DNA of 64,000 nucleotides from Streptomyces curacoi (GTDB lineage Bacteria; Actinomycetota; Actinomycetes; Streptomycetales; Streptomycetaceae): contig NZ_KQ947993.1 of NCBI RefSeq assembly GCF_001513975.1, positions 1-64,000 on the forward strand. The letters run 5' to 3'. Each line of letters starts with the position of its first letter. Within the stretch, counting starts at the first letter, position 1. Positions 1 through 8,312 of this stretch are shown in pieces. The notes below the pieces were generated by a model that was given only the letters and a program-made list of their open reading frames with translations, had not been told where the DNA came from and did no database searches. The translations under genes and the position numbers were made by a program.

Positions 1-74
1 GCGCTAGGCGCGCACATGGACAGGCGGGGTCGGTCGTGGCCGCGACGGGGCACGGCCGACCCCGCCGCCTGTCG

Positions 75-1118
75 TCAGGCCGGCTCCCGCGGGGCCGGCC
101 CGCTGGTGCCCCGGACGACGAGCTTGGGGTCGAGCACGGCCTCGCGCGGCTCCAGTCCCCGGTCCTCCAGCCGGTCCACGGCGAAGCGGACCGCGTGCTC
201 GGCCATGAGGACCGCGTCCTGACGGACGGTGGTCAGGCCGATCGGCATCAGATGGGAGAGATGGCTGTCGTCGTAGCCGACGACCGACACATCGCGCGGG
301 ACCTCGACGCCGGCCCGCGTCAGGGTCATCAACAGGCCCATCGCACAGCGGTCGTTGCCCGCGAGAACCGCCGTCGGCAGGGGCCGCCCCCGGTCCCGTT
401 CCGCCAGCAGGAGACGGCCCGTCTCGATGCCCGACTCCTCGGTGTGCGCACCGGGGATCACCCGCACGTCGGACTCCAGACCGTGCCTGCGCATCGCGGC
501 CCGGTAGGCGCGCCGCCGCTCGGCCGAGCCGGGGCCGCGCCCGCCGTCGATGTGCACGATCCGGCGGTGGCCCAGCTCCACGAGGTGGTCCATGGCCTGC
601 CGTACGCCCTTGCCCTCGGCGCTGTGCACGAAGTCCACGCGCGCGTGGGGCACGCGGCGGCTGACCGAGACGGTGACGGTGCGGTGTCCGAGCTCGTCGA
701 GGTAGGCGGACTCCGCGTCGGGGCCGAGCAGGATCACCGCCTCGCAGCGGTGGCCGAGCAGCGCCTCGATCGCCTTCTCCTCGCTGCGGCCGTACGCGGC
801 GGCGGAGAGCAGGACGTCGTAGCCGAGCCGCTCGGCCTCCGGGTAGATGCCCGCGATGAGGTCCGTGTGGAAGGTCTGGTGGACGGTGAACATCACGCCG
901 AGCGTGCGGCTGCGCCCGCGGGCGAGCAGCCGGGCCGCGCTGTCGGGGCGGTAGCCGATCTCGTCGGCGACCCGCAGGACCCGCTCGCGGGTCTCCTGGC
1001 TCGCGCCCGGCTGGTTGCGGAAGACGATCGAGACGAGCGCCCGGGACACGCCCGCCTTCTCGGCGACGTCCGCCATCGTCGGCCGCTGCCTGCCCGATCC
1101 ATCCACCTGTGCACCCAC
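75..1118 (-). CDS. LacI-family transcriptional regulator, probable repressor of the divergent inositol-type operon
   Basis: This 347-residue protein has the LacI layout. An N-terminal helix-turn-helix (about residues 15-62, containing MADVAEKAGVSRALVS) is followed by a hinge and a periplasmic-binding-protein-like effector domain. The C-terminal domain shows typical LacI phrases such as TAVLAGNDRCAMGLL and DVSVVGYDDSHLSHL. It is transcribed away from the inositol-type operon that starts at 1280, and the intergenic space holds a perfect 16-bp palindrome (1208-1223), so local repression relieved by a polyol or its metabolite is the natural reading. The GTG at 1118 directly abuts an AAGG. A GTG at 1106 or the ATG at 1076 are alternative starts, so the exact N-terminus is uncertain. 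The effector is not shown by the sequence. Confidence 0.9.
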   Translation of the reverse strand: MGAQVDGSGRQRPTMADVAEKAGVSRALVSIVFRNQPGASQETRERVLRVADEIGYRPDSAARLLARGRSRTLGVMFTVHQTFHTDLIAGIYPEAERLGYDVLLSAAAYGRSEEKAIEALLGHRCEAVILLGPDAESAYLDELGHRTVTVSVSRRVPHARVDFVHSAEGKGVRQAMDHLVELGHRRIVHIDGGRGPGSAERRRAYRAAMRRHGLESDVRVIPGAHTEESGIETGRLLLAERDRGRPLPTAVLAGNDRCAMGLLMTLTRAGVEVPRDVSVVGYDDSHLSHLMPIGLTTVRQDAVLMAEHAVRFAVDRLEDRGLEPREAVLDPKLVVRGTSGPAPREPA

Positions 1119-1171
1119 CCTTCGACGCCGCTCACCTTAGCGGGGTCTCGAAATCTCCCAGCAACAAGCTA

Positions 1172-1201
1172 TTGACATGACATTTGGACCAGGGTCATCG
1201 T
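1172..1201 (+). promoter_or_regulatory. Probable promoter of the inositol-type operon
   Basis: A perfect TTGACA (1172-1177) is followed after 18 bp by CATCGT (1196-1201), a weak match to a TAnnnT -10 element. A start point about 7 bp downstream would fall at the edge of the 1208-1223 palindrome, as expected for a repressible promoter. The -35 is convincing; the -10 is tentative. Confidence 0.5.
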
Positions 1202-1207
1202 ACTCGG

Positions 1208-1223
1208 ACTAGAGCGCTCTAGT
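1208..1223. promoter_or_regulatory. LacI-type operator, perfect 16-bp palindrome
   Basis: ACTAGAGCGCTCTAGT is a perfect palindrome with the central CG usual for LacI-family operators. It lies between the divergent lacI-type gene and the operon starting at 1280, just downstream of a TTGACA -35 element. Repressor binding here would block initiation. The regulator-site pairing is inferred from position. Confidence 0.7.
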
Positions 1224-1279
1224 AGAGCGCGACAGAACAATCGTCCACTGACTTCCGTCCCCTCCCCGAAGGACACGTC

Positions 1280-2239
1280 ATGGCAACGGCGCCAACCCCG
1301 CTCCGCACCACCGCGGGCAACCTGTGCCTGGGCTCCGCCCCCGACTCCTGGGGCGTCTGGTTCCCCGAGGACGACCACCAGGTCCCCTACACCCGCTTCC
1401 TCGACGAACTCGCCGCGGCGGGGTACGAGTGGCTGGAGCTGGGCCCGTACGGCTATCTCCCCACCGACCCCGCCCACCTCGCCGAGGAACTCGCCGCACG
1501 CGGGCTCAAGGTCTCCGGCGGCACCGCCTTCGGCGCCCTGCACCGCCCCGAGGCCTGGGACGGGATGCTCGCACACGTCCGGCAGGTCGCCGCGCTGACC
1601 GCCGCCGCGGGCGCCCACCACCTGGTCCTCATCCCGCCCATGTACCGCGACGAGAAGACCGGCGCATACACCGAGGCGCCCGAACTGACCGCCGAGCAGT
1701 GGGCGGGCTTCGGCAAGGCCGCCGACCGGCTCGGCAGGCTCCTCCTCGACGAGTACGACGTACGCCTGGTCATCCACCCGCACGCCGACAGCCACATCCA
1801 GACGCAAGCAGAGATCGAGCGCCTGCTCAACGAATCCGACAGCCGCTACACCAACCTCTGCCTGGACACCGGACACGTCGCCTACGGCGGCGGCGACAAC
1901 CTCGACCTCATCCGCCGCTTCGGCGAACGCGTCGGCTACGTCCACATCAAGCAGATGGACCCGGAGATCCTCGCCCAGGTCGCCGCCGAGAACCTCTCCT
2001 TCGGGGAAGCCGTCAAGCGCGGGGTGTGCGTGTCGCCACCCGCGGGGGTGCCCAACCCGGCCGACGTGGTGGCCGAACTCGCCCGGCTGGACGCCGAGTT
2101 GTTCGTCATCGTCGAACAGGACCTGTACCCCTGCGCGCCCGAGGTGCCGCTGCCCATCGCCGTCAGCACCCGTGAACACCTGGCCGGCTGCGGCCTGACG
2201 GGAACCCGACGCCCGAAGCTCACGGCTCTGGACCGATAA
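1280..2239 (+). CDS. TIM-barrel sugar isomerase/epimerase, IolE-like (probable inosose dehydratase)
   Basis: This 319-residue protein belongs to the xylose-isomerase-like (AP endonuclease 2) TIM-barrel family. The N-terminal run GSAPDSWGVWFPED, then YEWLELGPYGYLPTDP and metal-ligand segments such as VIHPHAD, NLCLDTGHVAYGG and VEQD, resemble IolE-type inosose dehydratases and related inositol isomerases. It starts with ATG seven bases after GAAGGA and is the first gene of an operon with an IolT-like porter, an IolG-like dehydrogenase and a second TIM barrel. Inositol or inosose processing is therefore likely. No iolB, iolC or iolD is present here, so the pathway must be completed elsewhere or the substrate is a different cyclitol or sugar. 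Confidence 0.8.
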   Translation: MATAPTPLRTTAGNLCLGSAPDSWGVWFPEDDHQVPYTRFLDELAAAGYEWLELGPYGYLPTDPAHLAEELAARGLKVSGGTAFGALHRPEAWDGMLAHVRQVAALTAAAGAHHLVLIPPMYRDEKTGAYTEAPELTAEQWAGFGKAADRLGRLLLDEYDVRLVIHPHADSHIQTQAEIERLLNESDSRYTNLCLDTGHVAYGGGDNLDLIRRFGERVGYVHIKQMDPEILAQVAAENLSFGEAVKRGVCVSPPAGVPNPADVVAELARLDAELFVIVEQDLYPCAPEVPLPIAVSTREHLAGCGLTGTRRPKLTALDR

Positions 2240-2250
2240 GGAGACGGCCC

Positions 2251-3675
2251 ATGGACGTCAGGGACGACGCGACACAGGCCTCCGCCGCCGTCACGGACGA
2301 CGCCCCGCCGGCGGTGTCCCGCAGGCTGCGGATCATCACCGTCATCGCCACCTTCGGCGGACTGCTCTTCGGCTATGACACCGGCGTCATCAACGGCGCC
2401 CTGCCCTACATGACCGACGACCTGGGTCTCACCCCGGTCACCGAGGGCATGGTCACCAGTTCGCTGCTCCTCGGGGCCGCGCTGGGCGCGGTGACCGGCG
2501 GCCGGCTGTCCGACGCGCGCGGACGGCGCCGGACGATCCTCGCGCTCGCGGTGCTGTTCTTCGTCGGCGCGCTGGGCTGCACGCTCGCGCCGACGACCGC
2601 CGTCATGATCGTCGCCCGGTTCGTGCTCGGCCTCGCGGTGGGCGGCGCCTCGGTGACGGTGCCGGTCTACCTCGCGGAGGTCTCCCCCGCCGAGCGGCGC
2701 GGCGCACTGGTCACCCGTAACGAACTCATGATCGTCACCGGCCAGTTGCTCGCCTTCACCTCCAACGCGATCATCGCCCAGGTGGGCGGGGAGTCCGGCG
2801 GCGTGTGGCGCTGGATGCTGGTCATCGCCACCCTCCCGGCCGTGGTGCTCTGGTTCGGCATGCTGGTCATGCCGGAGAGCCCGCGCTGGCTCGCCTCCAA
2901 GACCCGCTTCAACGAGGCCCTGGAGGTCCTCAAGCAGGTCAGGTCCCGGCAGCGGGCCGAGGCCGAGCTCGCGGAGGTGTCCGCGCTCGCCGTCAAGGAG
3001 GAGCGGGAGAAGCTCGGCGGCTGGCAGGACATGAAGGCCACCCCGTGGGTGCGCAAGCTCATGTTCGTCGGCTTCGGCATCGCCATCGTGCAGCAGATCA
3101 CCGGCGTCAACACGATCATGTACTACGGCACCGAGATCCTCACCGACGCGGGCTTCGCCTCGGACAGCGCCCTGACCGCGAACATCGCCAACGGCGTGAT
3201 CTCGGTGCTGGCCACCTTCGTCGGCATCTGGCTGCTGGGCCGCGTGCCGCGCCGCCCGATGCTGATGACCGGTCAGCTCGGCACGACCGCCGCCCTGTTG
3301 CTGATCGGCGTCTTCTCCCTGACGCTGCCGTCCGGTGACGGACGGGCCTACGCCGTGCTGGCCATGACCGTCACCTTCCTCGCCTTCCAGCAGGGCGCGA
3401 TCTCGCCGGTGACCTGGCTGATGCTGTCGGAGATCTTCCCGATGCGGATGCGCGGCTTCGGCATGGGCGTCGCGGCCGTCGTGCTGTGGCTGACCAACTT
3501 CGTGATCGGACTGGTCTTCCCGTCGCTGGTCTCCGGCATCGGGGTCTCCAACACGTTCTTCCTGTTCGTGGTGGCGGGTGTCTTCTCGCTCACCTTCGTG
3601 AAGCTCTACGTCCCCGAGACGAAGGGCCGCTCGCTCGAAACCCTCGAAGCCGAACTCCGGGCGCGCTTCTCCTGA
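2251..3675 (+). CDS. Sugar-porter MFS transporter, IolT-like (myo-inositol/sugar:H+ symporter)
   Basis: This 474-residue, 12-helix major facilitator of the sugar-porter family has the signature stretches LLFGYDTGVINGALPYM (about residues 34-50), GGRLSDARGRRRT, PESPRWL and, at the C-terminus, PETKGRSLE. The N-terminal phrase through LTPVTEGMVTSSLLLGA closely resembles Bacillus IolT-type inositol symporters. It starts eight bases after AAGGAG and 11 bp after the preceding isomerase gene, before an inositol-dehydrogenase-like gene. The context therefore supports cyclitol uptake into the cytoplasm. Another pentose or hexose substrate cannot be excluded. Confidence 0.87.
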   Translation: MDVRDDATQASAAVTDDAPPAVSRRLRIITVIATFGGLLFGYDTGVINGALPYMTDDLGLTPVTEGMVTSSLLLGAALGAVTGGRLSDARGRRRTILALAVLFFVGALGCTLAPTTAVMIVARFVLGLAVGGASVTVPVYLAEVSPAERRGALVTRNELMIVTGQLLAFTSNAIIAQVGGESGGVWRWMLVIATLPAVVLWFGMLVMPESPRWLASKTRFNEALEVLKQVRSRQRAEAELAEVSALAVKEEREKLGGWQDMKATPWVRKLMFVGFGIAIVQQITGVNTIMYYGTEILTDAGFASDSALTANIANGVISVLATFVGIWLLGRVPRRPMLMTGQLGTTAALLLIGVFSLTLPSGDGRAYAVLAMTVTFLAFQQGAISPVTWLMLSEIFPMRMRGFGMGVAAVVLWLTNFVIGLVFPSLVSGIGVSNTFFLFVVAGVFSLTFVKLYVPETKGRSLETLEAELRARFS

Positions 3676-3697
3676 CCCTCTGTTCTAAGGAAAGAAA

Positions 3698-4714
3698 ATG
3701 ACCGTACGTGTAGGCGTCATCGGCGCCGGCTGGATCGGCAAGGAGCACATCCGGCGCCTCACCCACACCGTCACCGGTGCCCGTGTCACCGCGGTCACCG
3801 ACATCGACGCCGCCCGCGCCGAGGAGGCGGCGGCGCCGGCCGGTGCCCGGGTGCTGCCCGACGGTGCGGCCCTCATCGCGGCGGACGACGTCGACGCCGT
3901 CCTCGTGACGTCCTGGGGCCCGACGCATGCAGAGCACGTGCTGAACGCGATAGCGGCCGGGAAGCCGGTGTTCTGCGAGAAGCCGCTGGCCACGACCGCC
4001 GAGGACTGTCTGAAGATCATCGAGGCGGAGACCGCACACGGCCGCCGACTGGTCCAGGTCGGCTTCATGCGCCGCTACGACGCCGGATACCGGCAGATGA
4101 AGCAGGTCATCGACGCCGGAGGCATCGGTGAGCCGCTGATCGTGCACTGCGCCCACCGCAACCCGACCGTCCCGGAGTCGTACACCTCCGCCATGGCCGC
4201 TCTGGACACCGCGGTGCACGAGGTGGACGTGCTGCGCTGGCTGCTCGACGACGAGATCGTCTCCACCCAGGTGGTCACCCCGCGCGCCACGAGCAAGCGG
4301 TTCGCGCATCTGAAGGACCCGCAGATCATGCTCTTCGAGACCGCCAAGGGCGTGCGCATCGATCTGGAGGTCTTCGTCAACTGCCAGTACGGCTACGACA
4401 TCCAGTGCGAGGCGGTCGGCGAGGAGGGTCTGGTACGGCTGCCCGACCCGTCGTCGGTCGCCGTGCGCACGGCGGGACAGCACAGCACCACGGTGCTCAC
4501 CGACTGGGTGGGCCGCTTCGCGGACGCCTTCGACACCGAGTTCCGCGAGTGGATCGCGAACCTCGCCGCCGGTACGGAACCCACCGGCCCTTCGGCGTGG
4601 GACGGCTACGCCGCCACCGTCATCACCAGCGCGACCGTCGAGGCCCTGGAGTCCGGCCGCGTCGTCGCCACCGACCTCAAGCCCCGCCCGACCCTCTACG
4701 GAGGCACCGCATGA
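3698..4714 (+). CDS. Gfo/Idh/MocA-family dehydrogenase, IolG-like (probable inositol 2-dehydrogenase)
   Basis: This 338-residue oxidoreductase has an N-terminal Rossmann domain (VRVGVIGAGWIGKEHIRR), the family EKP motif (FCEKPLATT, near residue 92) and a substrate-domain DTAVHEVDVLRWLL, which supplies the Asp/His pair typical of inositol 2-dehydrogenases. It would oxidise a cyclitol or sugar hydroxyl with NAD(P)+ and pass the ketone to the flanking TIM-barrel enzymes. It follows the porter by 22 bp with an AAGGAA ribosome-binding site, and its stop overlaps the next start (ATGA at 4711-4714), showing translational coupling. Substrate identity is inferred from the operon. Confidence 0.85.
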   Translation: MTVRVGVIGAGWIGKEHIRRLTHTVTGARVTAVTDIDAARAEEAAAPAGARVLPDGAALIAADDVDAVLVTSWGPTHAEHVLNAIAAGKPVFCEKPLATTAEDCLKIIEAETAHGRRLVQVGFMRRYDAGYRQMKQVIDAGGIGEPLIVHCAHRNPTVPESYTSAMAALDTAVHEVDVLRWLLDDEIVSTQVVTPRATSKRFAHLKDPQIMLFETAKGVRIDLEVFVNCQYGYDIQCEAVGEEGLVRLPDPSSVAVRTAGQHSTTVLTDWVGRFADAFDTEFREWIANLAAGTEPTGPSAWDGYAATVITSATVEALESGRVVATDLKPRPTLYGGTA

Positions 4715-5580
4715 AGATCGCCCTCGACCCGTACATGCTCCGCGCGCTCCCCATCGACGAGATGGTGCGCACGGTCGCCGAACTCGGCTACGAGTACATC
4801 GAGTTGTCACCCCGCGACGACTTCATGCCGTTCTTCCTGCACCCGCGTGCCGACGACGAGCGGATCGCCCAGCTGAAGAACGCCCTGCGCACGCACGGCG
4901 TCCAGCTGTCCTCCGTGCTGCCGCTGTACAAGTGGTCCTCGCCGGACGAGACGGAACGGCAGGCGGCCGTGCGCTACTGGAAGCGGATGATCGAGATCAC
5001 CGTCGACCTCGGGTGTCCGCTGATGAACTCGGAGTTCAACGGCCGCCCCGAGCGAGCCGCCGAGAGCGAGGCGGCCTTCTGGCGGTCGATGGAGGAACTG
5101 CTCCCGGTGTTCGAGCGCGAAGGCATCGCTCTGAACCTGGAGGCGCACCCGGACGACTTCTGCGAGGAGAACACCCCCGCGGTCGACCTGGTCCGTGCGA
5201 TCAACAAGCCCTGGGTGAACTACCTCTACTGCGCCCCGCACTCCTTCCACCTCTCCGGTGCCGCGGAGGTCGGAGCCGACATCGCCGCGATGATGCGCTA
5301 CGCGGGCGACAAGCTCCAGCATGTGCACATCGCGGACTCCTTCAACCACAAGGGCTCGTCCGGCCTGCGCTACATCCTCAACCCGCCCGGCACCCCGGCC
5401 CGGATCCACCAGCACCTGGACATCGGGCAGGGCGAGGTCGACTGGGACGCGTTCTTCGGCACGCTGCGCGAGCTGGACTTCGACGGCGTGGCCACGGCCT
5501 GCGTCTTCGCCTGGGAGGAGCGGGCCCTGGAGTCCTCCGCGTTCATGCTGGACCGCATCCGCAAGGAGCTGGCCGCGTAA
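4711..5580 (+). CDS. TIM-barrel sugar phosphate isomerase/epimerase
   Basis: This 289-residue xylose-isomerase-like TIM-barrel protein starts at the ATG overlapping the previous stop by 4 bp. Metal-ligand candidates lie in NLEAHPDDF, HVHIADSF and the C-terminal ATACVFAWEE. It is distinct from the first isomerase of the operon, so the two barrels probably act on successive ketone or sugar intermediates (IolE/IolI/IolH-like roles cannot be told apart by eye). It is the last gene of the operon: its stop lies 5 bp from the convergent stop of the neighbouring P450, with no hairpin between them. Confidence 0.82.
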   Translation: MKIALDPYMLRALPIDEMVRTVAELGYEYIELSPRDDFMPFFLHPRADDERIAQLKNALRTHGVQLSSVLPLYKWSSPDETERQAAVRYWKRMIEITVDLGCPLMNSEFNGRPERAAESEAAFWRSMEELLPVFEREGIALNLEAHPDDFCEENTPAVDLVRAINKPWVNYLYCAPHSFHLSGAAEVGADIAAMMRYAGDKLQHVHIADSFNHKGSSGLRYILNPPGTPARIHQHLDIGQGEVDWDAFFGTLRELDFDGVATACVFAWEERALESSAFMLDRIRKELAA

Positions 5581-5585
5581 GGGGT

Positions 5586-6812
5586 TCACGCGGGCTTCAG
5601 GGCGAGCGGCAGTGTGCCGATGCCGCTGAGGAAGTTGGAGTAGACCGGCTTGGCCGGGCCGGTCTGCTCCATCTCCGCCACGAGGTCGCGCAGCCCGGCC
5701 AGTACGGCCCCGATCTCGGCCCGGGCGAGATGGGCGCCGAGGCAGAAGTGGGGGCCGTAGGCGAAGGTGACGTGCTTGTTGGGAGTGCGGTCCAGGCGCA
5801 GTTCGCCGGGTGCGTCGAAGATCCGCTCGTCGCGGTTGGCGGAGGCGTTCCAGACGGTGACGATCTCCCCCGCCGCGATCGGCCGGCCGCCGACCTCGGT
5901 ATCGGTCGTCGCGGTGCGTCCGGCGTGCAGGGCGGGGGTCGTCCAGCGCAGGATCTCCTCGACGGCGGTGGCGATGCCGGCCTCGCCCCGCTTGAGGGAC
6001 CGCCACTGGCCTGGGTGTTCCACGAGGGCGAGGGCGGCGCCGGCCATGGACAGGCGGGCCGTCTCGTCGCCGCCGAGGATCAGGCTGTAGCAGTTGAGCA
6101 TGATCTCGTCGTCGTCCAGCGGCAGCCCGTTCACCTCACTGCCCGCGAGCAGCGCGATGACGTCCGCGTGGCCGCTGTGGCGCCGGTCGCGGGCGAGGCC
6201 CGCGAAGTAGAGCAGGATCTCGTTCCTGGCGATCCACGCGTCGACCGGCGTACTGTCGGCGTCGTGCGAGCCCAGCGCCGAGGAGGTCAGGCTCAGCACG
6301 TGGGCCCGGTCCCGGTCGGGTACGCCCAGCAGGTCGCAGATGGCGCCCAGGGGTACTCCGGCGGCGACGTCGGCGGCGAAGTCGCAGGTGCCCTTCTCCA
6401 GCGCGTCCCGCAGCAGCCGGGTCACCGTGCGCCGCACGCTCTCGACGATCGGCTCCAGGGCGCGCGGCGAGAACGCGGACATCAGAAGGCGGCGCAGCCC
6501 GGCGTGCTTCTCGCCGTCGGTGGTGGCGAGCATCCGGCCGGCCCCGGAGTCGCCGCCGGCGAGCAGGGTCTCCAGGACGTTGCCGCCCTCGGAGGTGAAG
6601 CGTGCGCTGTCGCGGTACACGGAGGTGACGTCGGCGTGCCGGGTCACCACCCAGAAGCCGGGGGCCGTGTCGGTCGCCGGGTTCCAGTGGACCGGCTGGT
6701 GTTCCCTCAAGTGGTGCCATACGGCGGACAGATCGCTCTCGGCGTGCAGCCGCGGATCGGCCAGGTCCAGCGTGCCGAGCTCTTCCGGGGCGATCGTCCG
6801 CCGTGTGGTCAT
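5586..6812 (-). CDS. Cytochrome P450
   Basis: This 408-residue bacterial class I P450 has all catalytic landmarks: an I-helix GGDETARL (acid-alcohol pair D/E-T), an ExxR motif EEILR, and the heme loop FAYGPHFCLGAHLAR. The ATG at 6812 sits seven bases after GGGAGG. It needs an external ferredoxin and reductase, and none is adjacent. It follows the graspetide ligase gene on the same strand after 146 bp, so it might tailor that peptide, but the gap allows its own promoter. The sequence (VHWNPATDTAPGFWVVTRHADV) is of the general type acting on lipids, terpenes or steroids. Substrate unknown. Confidence 0.9.
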   Translation of the reverse strand: MTTRRTIAPEELGTLDLADPRLHAESDLSAVWHHLREHQPVHWNPATDTAPGFWVVTRHADVTSVYRDSARFTSEGGNVLETLLAGGDSGAGRMLATTDGEKHAGLRRLLMSAFSPRALEPIVESVRRTVTRLLRDALEKGTCDFAADVAAGVPLGAICDLLGVPDRDRAHVLSLTSSALGSHDADSTPVDAWIARNEILLYFAGLARDRRHSGHADVIALLAGSEVNGLPLDDDEIMLNCYSLILGGDETARLSMAGAALALVEHPGQWRSLKRGEAGIATAVEEILRWTTPALHAGRTATTDTEVGGRPIAAGEIVTVWNASANRDERIFDAPGELRLDRTPNKHVTFAYGPHFCLGAHLARAEIGAVLAGLRDLVAEMEQTGPAKPVYSNFLSGIGTLPLALKPA

Positions 6813-6958
6813 CCCGTTTCCTCCCGTGATCCGCCGACTCCCGCTCGCCCGGGCCCGGTTGAGGCTCGTGGACGCAGGTCGGTCCGGGCCTCCTCAACGT
6901 AGTCCAGGCAGTTCTTCGACGGCCCCACAAGCCCTCGGCTTCGGCTCACTCCCCCGCG

Positions 6959-7915
6959 TCACCGGCGGCTCTCGGGCGTGCGGCGGTCCGGCCCGCGCTG
7001 GGCCAGCCACTGGGCGACCGCCTCCGAGACCGGCTGCCCGGTCTCCAGCTCGACGAAGCCGAACTGGCCGCTCTGGTTGCACTCCAGGAACCACCAGATG
7101 CCGTCCTCGTCCTCGGCGAAGTCGAAGGCGGCGTACGCGAGTCCGGCGAGACGGACGTACTCGTGCGCCGACTTGCCGATGCGGTCGGGGACCGGGACGG
7201 GCTCCCAGGAGTGCCCGGTGTCGCCGTAGCGTCCGTCCACCTGGCCGGGTTCGGCGGTCTTGCGCGCCGCGAACAGCCGGGTGCCGACGCAGGTCAGCCG
7301 GATGTCCGCCCGCTTGGCTATGTACCGCTGGAGCAGGGCGGGCCCGGCCGCGACGCCGGAGAAGTCCGCGTCGGGCCCGATCAGGGTGGTGGGCAGGGCA
7401 AGCCCCGGTTCTCCGGGCGGCGGCCCCGAGGCGGACTTCACCACCACGTCCCCGTGCTCCCGCGCGAACTGCTGCGCCACGCGGGGCGCGGTGGTGAAGA
7501 CGGTCGGCGGTACGGCGAACCCGCTCAGGTGGGCGACCCGCAACTGCCATGGCTTCAGCCGGGCCTGGTCGGCGTTGCGGGGGTGGTTCATCCACCGGGT
7601 GGCGGCGGAGTAGAGCATCCCGTACAGCGCCTGACGGGTCTCGGCGGTCAGCCAGGGTGAGGGGTGGGACGCGTGCGCGGCCGGTTCGCCGGGCCTGCGC
7701 ACCCATACCGAACGCAGGCCTCCCATGCTGAGCACATGCCCGTTGACGGACAGGTGGCCGTCGAAGTCGCCGTGGGCGAAGTCGGCGGACAGTACGGCCT
7801 TGCCCGGCAGATCGGCGGGGTCGAGCCGCATCACGGGGGTGCCCGTCTCGTGCAGGCGGGCCACCACCATGTCGGCTGTCACGTCCTCCTCGGACGTGAG
7901 GATCAGTACGGTCAT
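6959..7915 (-). CDS. tgmB: ATP-grasp ribosomal-peptide ligase (graspetide maturase)
   Basis: This 318-residue ATP-grasp protein is of the type paired with TgmA precursors. It has an N-terminal pre-ATP-grasp domain (MTVLILTSEEDVTADMV), the characteristic VWVRRPGEP and WMNHPRNADQARLKPWQLRVA segments, a lysine-bearing VVVKSASG loop, and a C-terminal metal/ATP site around WWFLECNQSGQFGFVE. By analogy it phosphorylates Asp/Glu side chains of the precursor and joins them to Thr/Ser hydroxyls as omega-esters. It starts 14 bp after the stop of tgmA, so the two are co-transcribed. No methyltransferase (TgmC/PIMT type) is adjacent, unlike several described clusters. Confidence 0.9.
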   Translation of the reverse strand: MTVLILTSEEDVTADMVVARLHETGTPVMRLDPADLPGKAVLSADFAHGDFDGHLSVNGHVLSMGGLRSVWVRRPGEPAAHASHPSPWLTAETRQALYGMLYSAATRWMNHPRNADQARLKPWQLRVAHLSGFAVPPTVFTTAPRVAQQFAREHGDVVVKSASGPPPGEPGLALPTTLIGPDADFSGVAAGPALLQRYIAKRADIRLTCVGTRLFAARKTAEPGQVDGRYGDTGHSWEPVPVPDRIGKSAHEYVRLAGLAYAAFDFAEDEDGIWWFLECNQSGQFGFVELETGQPVSEAVAQWLAQRGPDRRTPESRR

Positions 7916-7929
7916 TCGCTCACGGATCG

Positions 7930-8121
7930 TCAGTCGTCGAAGTGGGTCGCGGAACCGGCGGTGGACGTCGTCGTTCCGGCGGCGAGCAGGAGTTCCGGGT
8001 CACTGACCGCGGGGCGGCCGTCGGGCAGCACGTTCAGCTGACGGGCCGGGTCGAAGTGATACGGCGTCACCGCGTTCGCAAGCCCTTGGGGAAGGGCGTA
8101 GTTGAGGGTGAACGGTCGCAC
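7930..8121 (-). CDS. tgmA: Graspetide RiPP precursor peptide (putative ATP-grasp target)
   Basis: This 63-residue precursor starts with MRPFTLNYA, the conserved leader opening of TgmA-type peptides. The GTG at 8121 is chosen because GGAGG lies six bases upstream and the leader begins exactly there. The leader (about residues 1-48) contains the PYHFDPARQLNV and RPAVSDPELL segments. The presumed core is the last 15 residues, rich in Thr/Ser and ending in HFDD, which gives hydroxyl donors and two terminal Asp acceptors for omega-ester rings. It lies immediately upstream of tgmB. The core ends at the Asp pair with no further acidic tail. Ring pattern cannot be read from the sequence. Confidence 0.88.
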   Translation of the reverse strand: MRPFTLNYALPQGLANAVTPYHFDPARQLNVLPDGRPAVSDPELLLAAGTTTSTAGSATHFDD

Positions 8122-8155
8122 GCGAAACCTCCACACGTTGCCTGCAATTACCGTC

Positions 8156-8178
8156 CCTTACGCGCTCCTTGCGTAAGG
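8156..8178. promoter_or_regulatory. Inverted repeat upstream of tgmA, candidate operator
   Basis: CCTTACGC and GCGTAAGG form a perfect 8-bp inverted repeat around a 7-bp spacer, 35 bp upstream of the tgmA start and within the divergent region shared with the esterase gene. The geometry suits a dimeric DNA-binding protein. No regulator gene is adjacent, so the binding protein is unknown. Confidence 0.5.
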
Positions 8179-8276
8179 AATTCATCACTTTCCGCCACAT
8201 CGAGGTGAAGGTCGTCACATCACGCTCCGTATCGAGCGCGGCACTCAACAGCCGCCCCTGCTCGACCCCTTGACGT

Positions 8277-8288
8277 TGAACCGTTTCA
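8277..8288. promoter_or_regulatory. TGAAACGTTTCA-like box upstream of the esterase gene
   Basis: TGAACCGTTTCA differs at one position from the palindrome TGAAACGTTTCA, a form common for LacI-family operators. Similar boxes occur upstream of the rhamnosidase gene at 13426 and 13513, suggesting a shared sugar-responsive regulator. This is inferred from motif similarity only. Confidence 0.4.
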
Positions 8289-8312
8289 TTGCTTCTCTCG
8301 AAAGGCTGCCTC

